Origin: Oligoflexia bacterium
GTDB lineage: Bacteria; Bdellovibrionota; Bdellovibrionia; Bdellovibrionales; UBA1609
NCBI GenBank assembly: GCA_026914095.1
Contig: JAPPIY010000020.1
Span: 1 to 6,976 of the forward strand
DNA length: 6,976 nt
Direction: 5' to 3'
The notes beneath the pieces were generated by a model. It had not been told where the DNA came from and made no database searches. It saw nothing but the letters and a program-made list of their open reading frames with translations. Below, piece by piece: positions 1-6,454 of this stretch. Positions within the stretch are counted from its first letter, which is position 1, and the number at the start of each line of letters is the position of its first letter. The translations under genes and the position numbers were made by a program.

Positions 1-2261
1 GACTTTAAGTCTAAGCTTAAAAAGCTTTCATCCCGCGGAACGGAGCGAAAATCGCCGTCATGCACAACATAGGGTCCAAACCGCCCAATGCTTTTTTTTA
101 TTTCTTTTTTTGTTTTGGGATGAAAGCCTAAAACTTTGGGAAGCTCTAAAAGCTGGAGGGCTTGTGTGAGTTTTAGCTTTTCTAAAGTTAAGAATTTTGG
201 AATGGAGGCTCGCTTTTCTCCCCCTTCTAATTCCAAGTAAGGTCCAAATCGCCCCGTTTTTATAAAAATTTTCTTTTTTGTTTTAGGATCGACTCCAAAA
301 GCTGTTTCTTTCTTTTTTTCAGTTTTTAAAATATCCTCCAGTTTTTCTACAGTGAGATCAGATAAGAAGAAATCTTCAGGCAAGGAGGATTTTAATTCCT
401 GTTTCCCTTTCTTTTTAGTGATATAAGCTCCAAAACGGCCGACATTAAAGTTAATTCCTTTAAAGTGGGAAAATTGCAGACAGCGCGACTGATCAGACGG
501 TATGGTTTTTTCTCTTTGTTTGACTTGCTCTTTCAGCCCTTTCCTTCCATTGTAGATTCTGCTCAAGTATTTTACATAAGGAACTTTGCCTTCGGCCATG
601 TCATCCAATGCGTTTTCCATTTTAGAAGTGAAGTCTAAGCTGACATAGTCAGGCAGGTGTTCGCTTAAAAGTTTTGTAACAGCGAGAGCTGTAAAAGTAG
701 GGGCTAAATTTTTGCCTTGTTTTTTAACATAGCCTCTGTCTTGTATCGTGGAAATAACAGGCGCGTAAGTGGAAGGTCTGCCAATGCCCTCTTTTTCCAG
801 CTTTTGTATTAGAGAAGCTTCATTATAGCGAAAAGGGGGTTGAGTTTGTTTTTTCTGGTTTTCCAACTTAAGGCATTTTAACTCTTGTCCTTTTTTGAAA
901 GAGGGGAGGAGTTTAGATGTTTCTTCTTGATCTTTATAAACTCGGTAAAATCCCGGTGAGACAATTCTTAAGCCGCTGGCTTGGAATAGAGCTGAATCCG
1001 CTTTAATATGCAGGCTGGTTAGCTCCTGCTCGCAGTTTTTCATTTGACAGGCCAAAGTCCTCTGCCAAATCAGTTTGTAAAGTTTTAATTCGACTCCTGT
1101 TAAGTGGCTTTGTTCTGGCTTTTTAAAGCTTTGGCCGGCAGGTCTGATAGCTTCATGGGCTTCTTGAGCGCCTTTGGTTTTTGTTTTATATATTCGTGGA
1201 GTTTTTGCCAGCTCTTTGTCTCCATAAAGGCTTGAAACGGCTTTTCTGATTCCTTTTAGGGCTTCTTGAGACAAGTGAGTGGAGTCGGTTCTCATATAAG
1301 TGATAAGCCCTTTTTCGTAGAGCTTTTGAGCCACTGACATAGTGTTGCGGGGAGACAGCCCTAGTTTGCTATGGGCTGACTGCTGTAAGGTGGAAGTGAT
1401 AAAGGGAGCTTTTGGAGAGCGGGAAATGGGTTTTTTTTCAATATTTTGTATGAGCCACTTGGATTTTTTAAGTTTTTTAACCAGCTCCTTAGATTCTTTT
1501 TCTTTTAAATGAAGAAGTTTTTTATTTGTGAGCTGGCCTTTGCTATTAAAGTCTTTACTGTCTGCCAGCTTTTTTGACTTCCAAGAATGAAGAGAGGCTG
1601 AAAAACTGTCTTTTGATTTTTGTGGAGAAAGCTCAGCTGATAGGACATAGAAGAGGCTTTTAATAAAATTCATTCTTTCTATTTCTCTTTCACTGATAAG
1701 TTTGACAGCCACAGACTGCACTCTTCCCGCGGATAAACCGGTTGTAATTTTTTTCCATAAAAGAGGGGAAAGGGTGTAGCCAACCAAGCGGTCTAAAACT
1801 CTTCTGGCTTCCTGAGCTTTTACTAAGCCTTTATCAACAGAGCGATAATTTTTTAAAGCGGATTCAATAGCTGTTGTTGTAATTTCATGAAAAACAATTC
1901 TTTTGACGGGGACTTTAGGCTGTAAAATATGTTGCAAGTGCCAGCTGATGCTTTCTCCCTCTCGGTCTTCATCTGTAGCTAAAATAAGCTCTTTTGATTT
2001 TTTAAGTTCTGCTTTTAACTCTTTGATAACACTGGATTTTGACTTGGGAATGCAGTAGATAGGCTCAAAGTTTTTTTCTACATTCACACCTAGATTTTTC
2101 CATTTTTTATTTTTATATTTTTCAGGGATGTCTTTAGCGGATTCCGGCAGGTCTCTAATATGCCCCATACAGGCCATGACTTTATAGCTGGAGTCTAAAA
2201 ACCGGCTTATGGTTTTTGCTTTGGTGGGAGACTCTACAATAACGAGCTTTTTGCTTGGCAT
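1..2261 (-). CDS. topA: DNA topoisomerase I (type IA), C-terminus cut by window edge
   Basis: This enzyme relaxes negatively supercoiled DNA by cutting one strand through a tyrosine 5'-phosphate link and passing the other strand. The 753 visible codons are open, and the 3' end lies beyond base 1. The TOPRIM domain opens with MPSKKLVIVESPTKAK (acidic Glu10) and carries DEDREGE at 97-103, whose Asp97 and Asp99 hold magnesium. The catalytic Tyr322 sits in GLITYMRTDST, followed by the conserved Arg324. IGRPSTYAPVISTIQDRGYV lies near 493-512. Three C-terminal repeats begin GRFGAY, GRFGPY and GRFGPY at 608, 670 and 726, about 60 residues apart. This is the TOPRIM_C_rpt form, and no Cys4 zinc ribbon is seen. 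The start is chosen from the conserved N-terminus. There is no Shine-Dalgarno sequence, and an in-frame TTG 12 codons upstream is a weaker alternative. It lies 203 bases after the hydrolase and probably has its own promoter. The identification is secure. Confidence 0.97.
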   Translation of the reverse strand, partial: MPSKKLVIVESPTKAKTISRFLDSSYKVMACMGHIRDLPESAKDIPEKYKNKKWKNLGVNVEKNFEPIYCIPKSKSSVIKELKAELKKSKELILATDEDREGESISWHLQHILQPKVPVKRIVFHEITTTAIESALKNYRSVDKGLVKAQEARRVLDRLVGYTLSPLLWKKITTGLSAGRVQSVAVKLISEREIERMNFIKSLFYVLSAELSPQKSKDSFSASLHSWKSKKLADSKDFNSKGQLTNKKLLHLKEKESKELVKKLKKSKWLIQNIEKKPISRSPKAPFITSTLQQSAHSKLGLSPRNTMSVAQKLYEKGLITYMRTDSTHLSQEALKGIRKAVSSLYGDKELAKTPRIYKTKTKGAQEAHEAIRPAGQSFKKPEQSHLTGVELKLYKLIWQRTLACQMKNCEQELTSLHIKADSALFQASGLRIVSPGFYRVYKDQEETSKLLPSFKKGQELKCLKLENQKKQTQPPFRYNEASLIQKLEKEGIGRPSTYAPVISTIQDRGYVKKQGKNLAPTFTALAVTKLLSEHLPDYVSLDFTSKMENALDDMAEGKVPYVKYLSRIYNGRKGLKEQVKQREKTIPSDQSRCLQFSHFKGINFNVGRFGAYITKKKGKQELKSSLPEDFFLSDLTVEKLEDILKTEKKKETAFGVDPKTKKKIFIKTGRFGPYLELEGGEKRASIPKFLTLEKLKLTQALQLLELPKVLGFHPKTKKEIKKSIGRFGPYVVHDGDFRSVPRDESFLSLDLK

Positions 2262-2464
2262 GCAGACATTATTAGCTATTCTCTTTTTAAGATTCAAGTC
2301 TTTTATTTTTTCATTGCTTATTTTCTATATAAATCTTAGAACGCGCTCTAAAAGCTGGACAGGGGGTTAGGTTTTCTTAATTATACCGATTGTGTTTGAA
2401 AATTCCGGTTTTAAGTTTTCAGGCTCTTTTTTCAAATACGATCAGTATATTTGTGAAAAGCGCT
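2262..2464. other. intergenic region between hydrolase and topA
   Basis: No gene is seen in this stretch. It holds the TATAAT box at 2380-2385 and a weak 6-bp inverted repeat, CAAATA/TATTTG, at about 2434-2454 with a 9-base loop and no following T tract. It is bounded by two copies of the 9-mer GCGCTCTAA at 2343-2351 and 2460-2468; the second copy contains the hydrolase stop codon. No canonical terminator for the hydrolase gene is visible. Confidence 0.5.
2380..2385 (-). promoter_or_regulatory. possible -10 box for topA
   Basis: The minus strand reads a perfect TATAAT here, about 120 bases upstream of the topA start. No good -35 hexamer lies 16-18 bases upstream (the sequence there is near CCGGAA). 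If it is real, it would give a leader of roughly 110 bases. It is proposed because topA is separated from the preceding gene and otherwise has no evident promoter. Confidence 0.25.
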
Positions 2465-3199
2465 CTAAGCAAAAATTCGGTTGAAAAAACTTTGCATTTC
2501 CTCCCAGGAGGATTGATCCGCTTTTTCATTATAAGCTATAGGGATTCCAAATTTTTTTCCATTTTCTGTGGCTTGAGGATTGGTGAATCCATGCAAAGCC
2601 TCTGGATAGCTGATAAATTTATAATCCACACTGGCGGTATCCATTTCTTTTTTAAAATTATGGACTTTTTCCTCTGGAATCATGGAGTCGGCTGATCCAT
2701 GACAAACCAAAATTTTAGCTTTCACTTGGCCTTGTTGAAGGGTTGTGTGAGGCTCTAAATCACCGTGGAAGCTAACTGCCCCTTTTATATCCGCTCCTAT
2801 ACGGGCTAAGTGTAAAGATAAAGAGCCGCCCAAGCAATAACCGATAACCGCAGTTTTTGTTTCATCGGTTTGTTTGAGCTTTTTTAACTCCTCTAAATGT
2901 GTCAGGAGCTGTTGAGAGTTTTTGTCTAGGTTAGATAACAGTTTGCTCATTGCGGAACTGGCTGATTCCACATCTTTAGCGATCCACCCCTCTCCATATA
3001 TATCAACAGCTAAAGCGCAGTAACCCAATTCTGCCAGCTTGCGGGCGCGGCTTTTAATATAATCTATCAATCCCCAAAATTCAGGAATCACCAGCGCGCC
3101 AGGTTGAGGGCTGTCTTTTCCTTTGGGATAAGCCAGATAAGATTTTGAGGTCTGTCCCTCTCCATTGATATTGAGTGTTTCCGTGTGAATGGCGCTCAT
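2465..3199 (-). CDS. dienelactone hydrolase family protein (alpha/beta hydrolase)
   Basis: This is a 244-residue cytoplasmic alpha/beta hydrolase of the dienelactone hydrolase family, which cleaves lactone or ester bonds using a Cys-Asp-His triad. The triad is complete: nucleophile Cys122 in GYCLGG, Asp171 in HGSADSMIP, and His203 in ALHGF. Glu40 in VIPEFWGL matches the conserved family glutamate near the active site. ALAVDIYG at 62-69 and the helix after it also fit the fold. The length is normal for the family and there is no signal peptide. The start is fixed by AGGAGG seven bases upstream. The gene stands alone: its promoter region contains an 18-bp palindrome, and topA follows after 203 bases. 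The true substrate cannot be read from the sequence, because many relatives do not act on chloroaromatic dienelactones. The family call is secure and the reaction is not. Confidence 0.93.
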   Translation of the reverse strand: MSAIHTETLNINGEGQTSKSYLAYPKGKDSPQPGALVIPEFWGLIDYIKSRARKLAELGYCALAVDIYGEGWIAKDVESASSAMSKLLSNLDKNSQQLLTHLEELKKLKQTDETKTAVIGYCLGGSLSLHLARIGADIKGAVSFHGDLEPHTTLQQGQVKAKILVCHGSADSMIPEEKVHNFKKEMDTASVDYKFISYPEALHGFTNPQATENGKKFGIPIAYNEKADQSSWEEMQSFFNRIFA

Positions 3200-3206
3200 C
3201 TTTTTT

Positions 3207-3212
3207 CCTCCT
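3207..3212 (-). promoter_or_regulatory. ribosome binding site of the hydrolase gene
   Basis: AGGAGG on the minus strand, seven bases before the ATG at 3199. It is one of only two textbook Shine-Dalgarno sites in the window and it fixes the start. Confidence 0.85.
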
Positions 3213-3254
3213 GTTTAGTTTTTAAAAGCCTTGCCTTTTGAAAAAACGCCTTTT

Positions 3255-3283
3255 AGTGTTTCAGACACAAAGGTTTGTGTCAA
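3255..3283 (-). promoter_or_regulatory. candidate promoter of the hydrolase gene, overlapping a palindrome
   Basis: The minus strand has a perfect TTGACA at 3283-3278. A poor -10 candidate, AACACT (3 of 6 matches), lies 17 bases on at 3260-3255. The spacer is almost filled by the palindrome at 3264-3281. A weak -10 under an operator-like palindrome would suit an activated or repressed promoter, but this is inferred from position alone. Confidence 0.35.
3264..3281. repeat. 18-bp perfect palindrome, possible operator
   Basis: GACACAAA-GG-TTTGTGTC has two 8-bp arms around a 2-base centre. It lies 65-82 bases upstream of the hydrolase start. Two direct copies of AGTGTT flank it at 3255-3260 and 3283-3288. 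The size and symmetry suit a dimeric regulator. It could also fold as a hairpin in RNA, but no T tract follows, so a terminator is unlikely. Confidence 0.5.
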
Positions 3284-3328
3284 GTGTTATAAGGATAGAA
3301 TGAAAGCGATTCGGTAATTTTTTTTGAC

Positions 3329-3343
3329 AATTGAGATTCAATT
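3329..3343. repeat. small A+T inverted repeat downstream of the exported-protein gene
   Basis: AATTGA-GAT-TCAATT has 6-bp arms and a 3-base loop, and lies 58-72 bases past the stop at 3401. On the minus strand it is followed by GTC and an A run, not a T run, so it is not a standard terminator for the upstream gene. It may be chance in A+T-rich DNA. Confidence 0.25.
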
Positions 3344-3400
3344 ATTTTGGTTTTCTGAAATTTTATATGTGATGACTGTCGCTTAAAATCCAATGTCTAT

Positions 3401-4420
3401 CTACTCAAGGTAGGCAATTGTATCCTCAATCTCTTCCTTAATGTTTTCATCTAAGTTTTGATTTTTTAACATTTTCTTAAGCAGGGGCAGAGCTTTCTCT
3501 CCTATCCGGCTCGCTGAATCCAAATCCTTTCTCTTTGGATTTCCTGTCTGCAAATAACCCAAGACCGGTAAGTGGCTCATCATCTCAAAATAATCGGCCC
3601 TCGCTTTTTTTTGCAGTTCCTTCACTGAGCTGTTAAGACGAAACTTATCATTTGAAGTCAAATGCTTTTCTCCAGAAAGCGGAAGAGACAAAGCCTTTCC
3701 CTCCTTAAGCCTTCTTTTAAACTCAGAACGGCTAAATCCATCTAAAGCTGTCTTTGATAAAGTTTCTATATAAAGCCTCTCGGCTTGCTTTTTCTCCTTT
3801 TTGCTCAACTGAGGCAAATCCTGAAACTCTGACATAAAATGGGAAGGCGTGGAATCAAACCAAGTCGCTGTGTCTGACAGTATCCTATCTTCTCTTAATG
3901 CGGGAGCGCTTAAAGCCAGCTGAACTCGCATCTTAGACCAATTTTTCCGAACAGCGACTTGTAGCTCCTTGTTCTTTTCCTTGCAGACTTCCTTCATTAA
4001 AGGCCAATCCGCCTTTTGTTTGCTAAACCAGTTTCTGTCCCCTCTCACACAGGCCCGAAGGACTTGGCTTTGATAAAGCTTGCTCTCAATTTGACCTATC
4101 ACTCTTTTTTTCAACTTTCTCTTAAAATCTTCAGATTGAACAACAGCTGTAGCTTCTTTTATCTCTCCAAATCCAAAAGCTCTTTTAACAGAACAGGTAA
4201 AACAAAACTCCCCCTCTGTCTTTTGAGTTGAAAAGGTTTTCTTTTCTTCAGACAAAGAAGACAAATCCACTCCCTTACAGCTCTCATACTCCGCCTGAAT
4301 CTTCCCTGCTGGCTTTGTTTTTACAGGAGGCCCGTAAAGAGCGGAGGTCTCATCACCCAAACTCATAAAAGAAATAAGAAAAGAGCAACCGATAAACAGA
4401 ATTTTTACAAAAAATTGCAT
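3401..4420 (-). CDS. predicted exported protein of unknown function
   Basis: I do not recognise this family. From the chosen start it has 339 residues. MQFFVKILFIGC and the hydrophobic stretch up to about residue 22 form a likely signal peptide. A cleavage site soon after SLGD or near SALYG would put the protein in the periplasm. FIGC at 9-12 resembles a lipobox, but the hydrophobic run before it is very short. The mature part is Lys/Glu-rich and mostly helical in character, with cysteines at 48, 73, 76, 124 and 146, including CFTC at 73-76. The frame is open back to 4588, which would add 56 residues. An intermediate ATG at 4486 has AGGAG only two bases upstream, so it is a real rival. I chose 4420 because it places the hydrophobic segment at the N-terminus. 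A candidate promoter at 4514-4542 argues against the longest form. Confidence 0.7.
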   Translation of the reverse strand: MQFFVKILFIGCSFLISFMSLGDETSALYGPPVKTKPAGKIQAEYESCKGVDLSSLSEEKKTFSTQKTEGEFCFTCSVKRAFGFGEIKEATAVVQSEDFKRKLKKRVIGQIESKLYQSQVLRACVRGDRNWFSKQKADWPLMKEVCKEKNKELQVAVRKNWSKMRVQLALSAPALREDRILSDTATWFDSTPSHFMSEFQDLPQLSKKEKKQAERLYIETLSKTALDGFSRSEFKRRLKEGKALSLPLSGEKHLTSNDKFRLNSSVKELQKKARADYFEMMSHLPVLGYLQTGNPKRKDLDSASRIGEKALPLLKKMLKNQNLDENIKEEIEDTIAYLE

Positions 4421-4513
4421 TTCACTGGCTGATAGGAAGGCTTGTAATTCCTTTTTTTGATGTACTCTTGTGAAATAGAATCTCATAGCTCCTGCAAAGA
4501 ATTTAAACTTTTC

Positions 4514-4542
4514 ATAACACTTAAGTGGTAATCCATTGTCAT
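4514..4542 (-). promoter_or_regulatory. candidate promoter of the exported-protein gene
   Basis: On the minus strand, ATGACA (5 of 6 matches to the -35) at 4542-4537, a 17-base spacer, and TGTTAT (4 of 6) at 4519-4514. Transcription would begin near 4507, leaving a leader of about 20 bases to the ATG at 4486 or about 87 to the ATG at 4420. It lies inside the longest open frame, so it would exclude a start at 4588. Confidence 0.35.
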
Positions 4543-4584
4543 AACAACTTTTCGGAAAATTTACAGATTTTATTAAATTTAAAA

Positions 4585-4650
4585 GCAAGACCTATACAAC
4601 AAATTCAACACTTCTAACTCCTAAAATATCTCTAAGGGAATTTGTCTTGC
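4585..4650. repeat. interrupted 13-bp inverted repeat
   Basis: The right arm at 4638-4650 is GAATTTGTCTTGC. Its exact complement occurs on the left in two pieces: GCAAGAC at 4585-4591 and AAATTC at 4601-4606, separated by nine extra bases. The loop is 31 bases. As RNA it would be a two-part stem with a 9-base bulge. As DNA it could be a decayed repeat end. No T tract follows on either strand. Confidence 0.4.
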
Positions 4651-4890
4651 CCCTATAAAGCGCTTTTAAAATATTCGGTATTCGTTGTTTCGGCGTTTTT
4701 TAAATAAAAAAACCTTCTAAAAGCCCCTAATTCCTAGCCAATTTCTTGCTCTTATTACTTATAGCAGAGTTTTTATCTGGGCAGTTAAAAGCTTGCGGAC
4801 ACTGCGAAGAAGAAACCTCTCTTTTTCCCGAAAGAAGCAAAAAAATCAGATATTTTATATATTCCCCTAGACTATGATAAAAGTTATTTT
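4589..4890. other. intergenic region with no convincing gene
   Basis: The stretch separates the MerR-like gene from the exported-protein gene. It holds most of the interrupted inverted repeat and several A or T runs. A plus-strand open frame at 4746-4877 (TTG start, 43 residues) has a leucine-rich beginning followed by ACGHC. A minus-strand frame in the same place also has two cysteines. Neither has a ribosome binding site. No tRNA, SRP RNA, tmRNA or 6S-like signature was recognised. Confidence 0.4.
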
Positions 4891-4898
4891 TTACATAG
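4872..4898 (-). terminator. possible hairpin at the end of the ihfA-merR transcript
   Basis: CTATG at 4872-4876 pairs with CATAG at 4894-4898. After one bulged A, TAAAA/TTTTA extends the stem around a short loop, giving about 10 pairs. It includes the MerR stop codon. No T tract follows on the minus strand, so it is not a standard intrinsic terminator and may only protect the 3' end. Confidence 0.25.
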
Positions 4899-5289
4899 AG
4901 GCTTGGCTCAATGTCTCTCTCATTTTTGAGAGGGAGTTTAACAAGCCTTTCAGCTTTTGCTCAATACGGACAGAATCTTTTGAGTTATAATTTTTAAGCT
5001 GTTGATAATAAGAGTTTAAATGTTTTCTTAAGCCTTCTATAGAAAACTTTTCTTCGTAAAGCAAGGCTTTGATTAAAAGTAAAATTTTTATATCTTTTTT
5101 AAAATAAATTCTTTGATTGTTTATAAACTTATCGGGTTTTAAAGTGGGAAATTCTTTTTCCCAATATCTTAAAACATGGTTGGGAGCTCCTAAGATAGAA
5201 CTCACTTCGCCAATTTTAAAATTCAGCCTCTCAGGCAGACTGTTAATTTTAGATTCAATATTTTTAAAATGTTTTTCTAAGTTAATCAT
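4891..5289 (-). CDS. MerR-family transcriptional regulator, ihfA-linked type
   Basis: This is a 132-residue DNA-binding protein. The winged-helix MerR domain runs from about residue 23 to 92. FKIGEVSSILGAPNHVLRYW at 24-43 holds the helix-turn-helix, and WEKEFPTLKP is typical of the short MerR/MlrA-like proteins found next to ihfA. Then come the wing (NNQRIYFKKDIKIL) and the helix KFSIEGLRKHL. The C-terminal 40 residues look helical and may dimerise; there are no cysteines or other sign of a metal or drug sensor. I chose the ATG at 5289, one base after the ihfA stop, as in tightly coupled pairs. An in-frame ATG at 5322 would add 11 residues and overlap ihfA by 32 bases. Neither start has a Shine-Dalgarno sequence, which favours coupling to ihfA translation. 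The regulatory targets are unknown. Confidence 0.9.
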   Translation of the reverse strand: MINLEKHFKNIESKINSLPERLNFKIGEVSSILGAPNHVLRYWEKEFPTLKPDKFINNQRIYFKKDIKILLLIKALLYEEKFSIEGLRKHLNSYYQQLKNYNSKDSVRIEQKLKGLLNSLSKMRETLSQASM

Positions 5290-5290
5290 A

Positions 5291-5584
5291 TTAAAATCGC
5301 TTTTTAAAACTTTCACCAGCATGAAAGAGCAGGACTCTTCTTGCTTTTATAATAAGCTCTTTTCCTGTTTTAGGATTCCGTCCTCTTCTAGCTTTTTTGT
5401 CTTTTAGGATAAATTTCCCAAGACCATGAATTTGGACCCCTTGCCCTTTTTTTAAATGGTCTTTTATCATTTCAAAAAAAACATCAACAAGCTCTTCACA
5501 GTATTTTTTGTTATAACCAATTTTGCTATAAACAGCTAAGGCAATATCCGCTTTTGTAAGTGTTTTTTTGTTTGTCTTTTTCAT
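5291..5584 (-). CDS. ihfA: integration host factor alpha subunit (HU/IHF family)
   Basis: This 97-residue nucleoid protein of the HU/IHF family would pair with a beta subunit to bend specific sites sharply, affecting transcription, replication and recombination. TLTKADIALAVYSKIG at 8-23 is the family N-terminus. VQIHGLGKF at 50-58 leads into the beta arms. RRGRNPKTGKELIIKARRV at 66-84 carries the DNA-intercalating Pro71 in RNP and the ARR pattern typical of IhfA rather than HU. The protein ends soon after the last helix (FKKRF), slightly shorter at the tail than E. coli IhfA. The residue before GRNP is Arg rather than the E. coli Pro. The open frame extends back to 5653, but those 23 extra residues fit nothing in the family and the candidate promoter lies inside them. 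The leader would be only a few bases. HU is the alternative; alpha is preferred also because of the MerR neighbour. Confidence 0.93.
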   Translation of the reverse strand: MKKTNKKTLTKADIALAVYSKIGYNKKYCEELVDVFFEMIKDHLKKGQGVQIHGLGKFILKDKKARRGRNPKTGKELIIKARRVLLFHAGESFKKRF

Positions 5585-5596
5585 GTTGTTGCTTTT

Positions 5597-5625
5597 ATTG
5601 TAGCTTTTGTCTTGGGAAAAGTAAA
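5597..5625 (-). promoter_or_regulatory. candidate ihfA promoter, nearly leaderless
   Basis: On the minus strand, TTTACT (4 of 6 matches) at 5625-5620, a 17-base spacer, and TACAAT (5 of 6) at 5602-5597. Only 12 bases lie between the -10 box and the ihfA ATG at 5584, so the transcript would have a leader of about 5-6 bases. This agrees with the absence of a Shine-Dalgarno sequence. Confidence 0.45.
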
Positions 5626-5653
5626 TAAAGGGCCTGTAATAGATTAAGTCCAT

Positions 5654-5989
5654 AGTCCTGTTTTTGTTAAAGTTTTCATAGTGGCTAAGTCAATTTCGCC
5701 TATAATGCCTTGAAAGCCTTTATTTACAATAGTTTCGGGAATTATACGCGTGACTGAAGTATTGCCTCTTTACTTATCACTTTTTTATAGCTTTTTTTGT
5801 TTCTTTTTGAGTTCCTATTTTACCTCTGTTTATTTTCTGGATAAAGAGTTTGAAACCCTTGTAAGCCAATTCAATGATAAGAAATCCCTTATTAATTGAC
5901 GGGTAAGTAGGCAACTTAGTGTTTTAGCCTTATTCACCGCCTGACAGTTCTAAAGATTTCATCGAAGCGTCTAAATTACGAGAAGGATA
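5654..5989. other. intergenic region with possible decayed coding fragments
   Basis: No intact gene is seen between the lipoprotein and ihfA. On the minus strand, 5644-5769 is open without a start codon and ends with GIIGEIDLATMKTLTKTGLW just before a TAA. The G-x-IDxATxKxL pattern faintly recalls the end of peptidoglycan-binding repeats. A second minus-strand frame further upstream, in another phase, runs from about 5920 to about 5780 (LPTYPSINKGFLIIELAYKG near its start). The two could be pieces of a broken gene, or chance. The usual alphaproteobacterial neighbour fabH is not present. Confidence 0.3.
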
Positions 5990-6454
5990 TCATCGACTTA
6001 ATTCTAGTTTTTCCAAATATTGCTTGCAATCAGCCAGTTTGGTTTGTTTTTCTTTTTCGGTTAAGCTTGGCGGTTCGTTTTTAAGTTTAGCATTTTCTTC
6101 TTTAGCAAAACTTAACTGCTTGGCTTGGACACAATAGGCTGTAGTGGGGTATTCATCAAATGACCAGATATTTGAGTTGGGCGGCCAGCGGCTTCTGACA
6201 CAGATAATTTCTACATTTGGATGGGCCCTCTTCATTTCTCTCCGTCTTTCTTCAATCACTGTTTTTTCTATATTCCTTAAACAAAGAGCCATTTTCTGAT
6301 CTAATTCATCTAGGGATGAGGTATCGGCTGACTTGTTTTGAGCTACTTTTTTTGAAGGCAAGGTATCAGTTGCCTCACTTTGATTAGATTTTGGAGGATT
6401 TTGTGTAGAGCAAGCTGAATACAATAAACATAAAATTAGTAAAAAAATCTTCAT
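5990..6454 (-). CDS. predicted lipoprotein of unknown function
   Basis: I do not recognise this 154-residue protein. MKIFLLILCLLYSAC has a charged start, a hydrophobic core and a lipobox-like LYSAC, so Cys15 should be lipidated after signal peptidase II cleavage. Tyr at -3 is unusual. Residues 16-47 are a Ser/Thr/Lys/Asn-rich linker. The rest is a small domain with Cys58, Cys85, Cys108 and Cys143, four cysteines that could make two disulphides outside the cytoplasm. RSRWPPNSNIW at 87-97 is aromatic and proline-rich, and the C-terminal 40 residues look helical and highly charged. AAGGGA four bases before the ATG is a fair ribosome binding site. The ATG overlaps the TGA of the transposase fragment as ATGA, so the two are co-translated. 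The lipoprotein call is good and the role unknown. Confidence 0.8.
   Translation of the reverse strand: MKIFLLILCLLYSACSTQNPPKSNQSEATDTLPSKKVAQNKSADTSSLDELDQKMALCLRNIEKTVIEERRREMKRAHPNVEIICVRSRWPPNSNIWSFDEYPTTAYCVQAKQLSFAKEENAKLKNEPPSLTEKEKQTKLADCKQYLEKLELSR

Noticed and set aside
2390..2695. Plus-strand open frame of 101 codons
   Set aside because: It is antisense to the 3' end of the hydrolase gene, has no ribosome binding site, and its product is a low-complexity Phe/Ile-rich sequence; the opposite strand has a complete catalytic triad.
4016..4231. Plus-strand open frame of 71 codons
   Set aside because: It lies wholly opposite the exported-protein gene, with no start signal and no recognisable content.
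3401..4420. Lipoprotein call for the exported protein from FIGC at residues 9-12
   Set aside because: The hydrophobic run before the cysteine is too short, contains Lys6, and the hydrophobic segment continues well past the cysteine, which fits ordinary signal peptidase I cleavage better.
5290..5322. 11-residue N-terminal extension of the MerR-like protein
   Set aside because: It would overlap ihfA by 32 bases without a Shine-Dalgarno sequence; the ATG one base after the ihfA stop is more natural, though the longer form cannot be excluded.
5117..5407. Plus-strand open frame of 96 codons
   Set aside because: It is antisense to the clearly conserved MerR-like and ihfA genes.
5585..5653. 23-residue N-terminal extension of IhfA
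   Set aside because: The extra residues do not match the HU/IHF family, the product from 5584 has the normal length, and a candidate promoter lies inside the extension.
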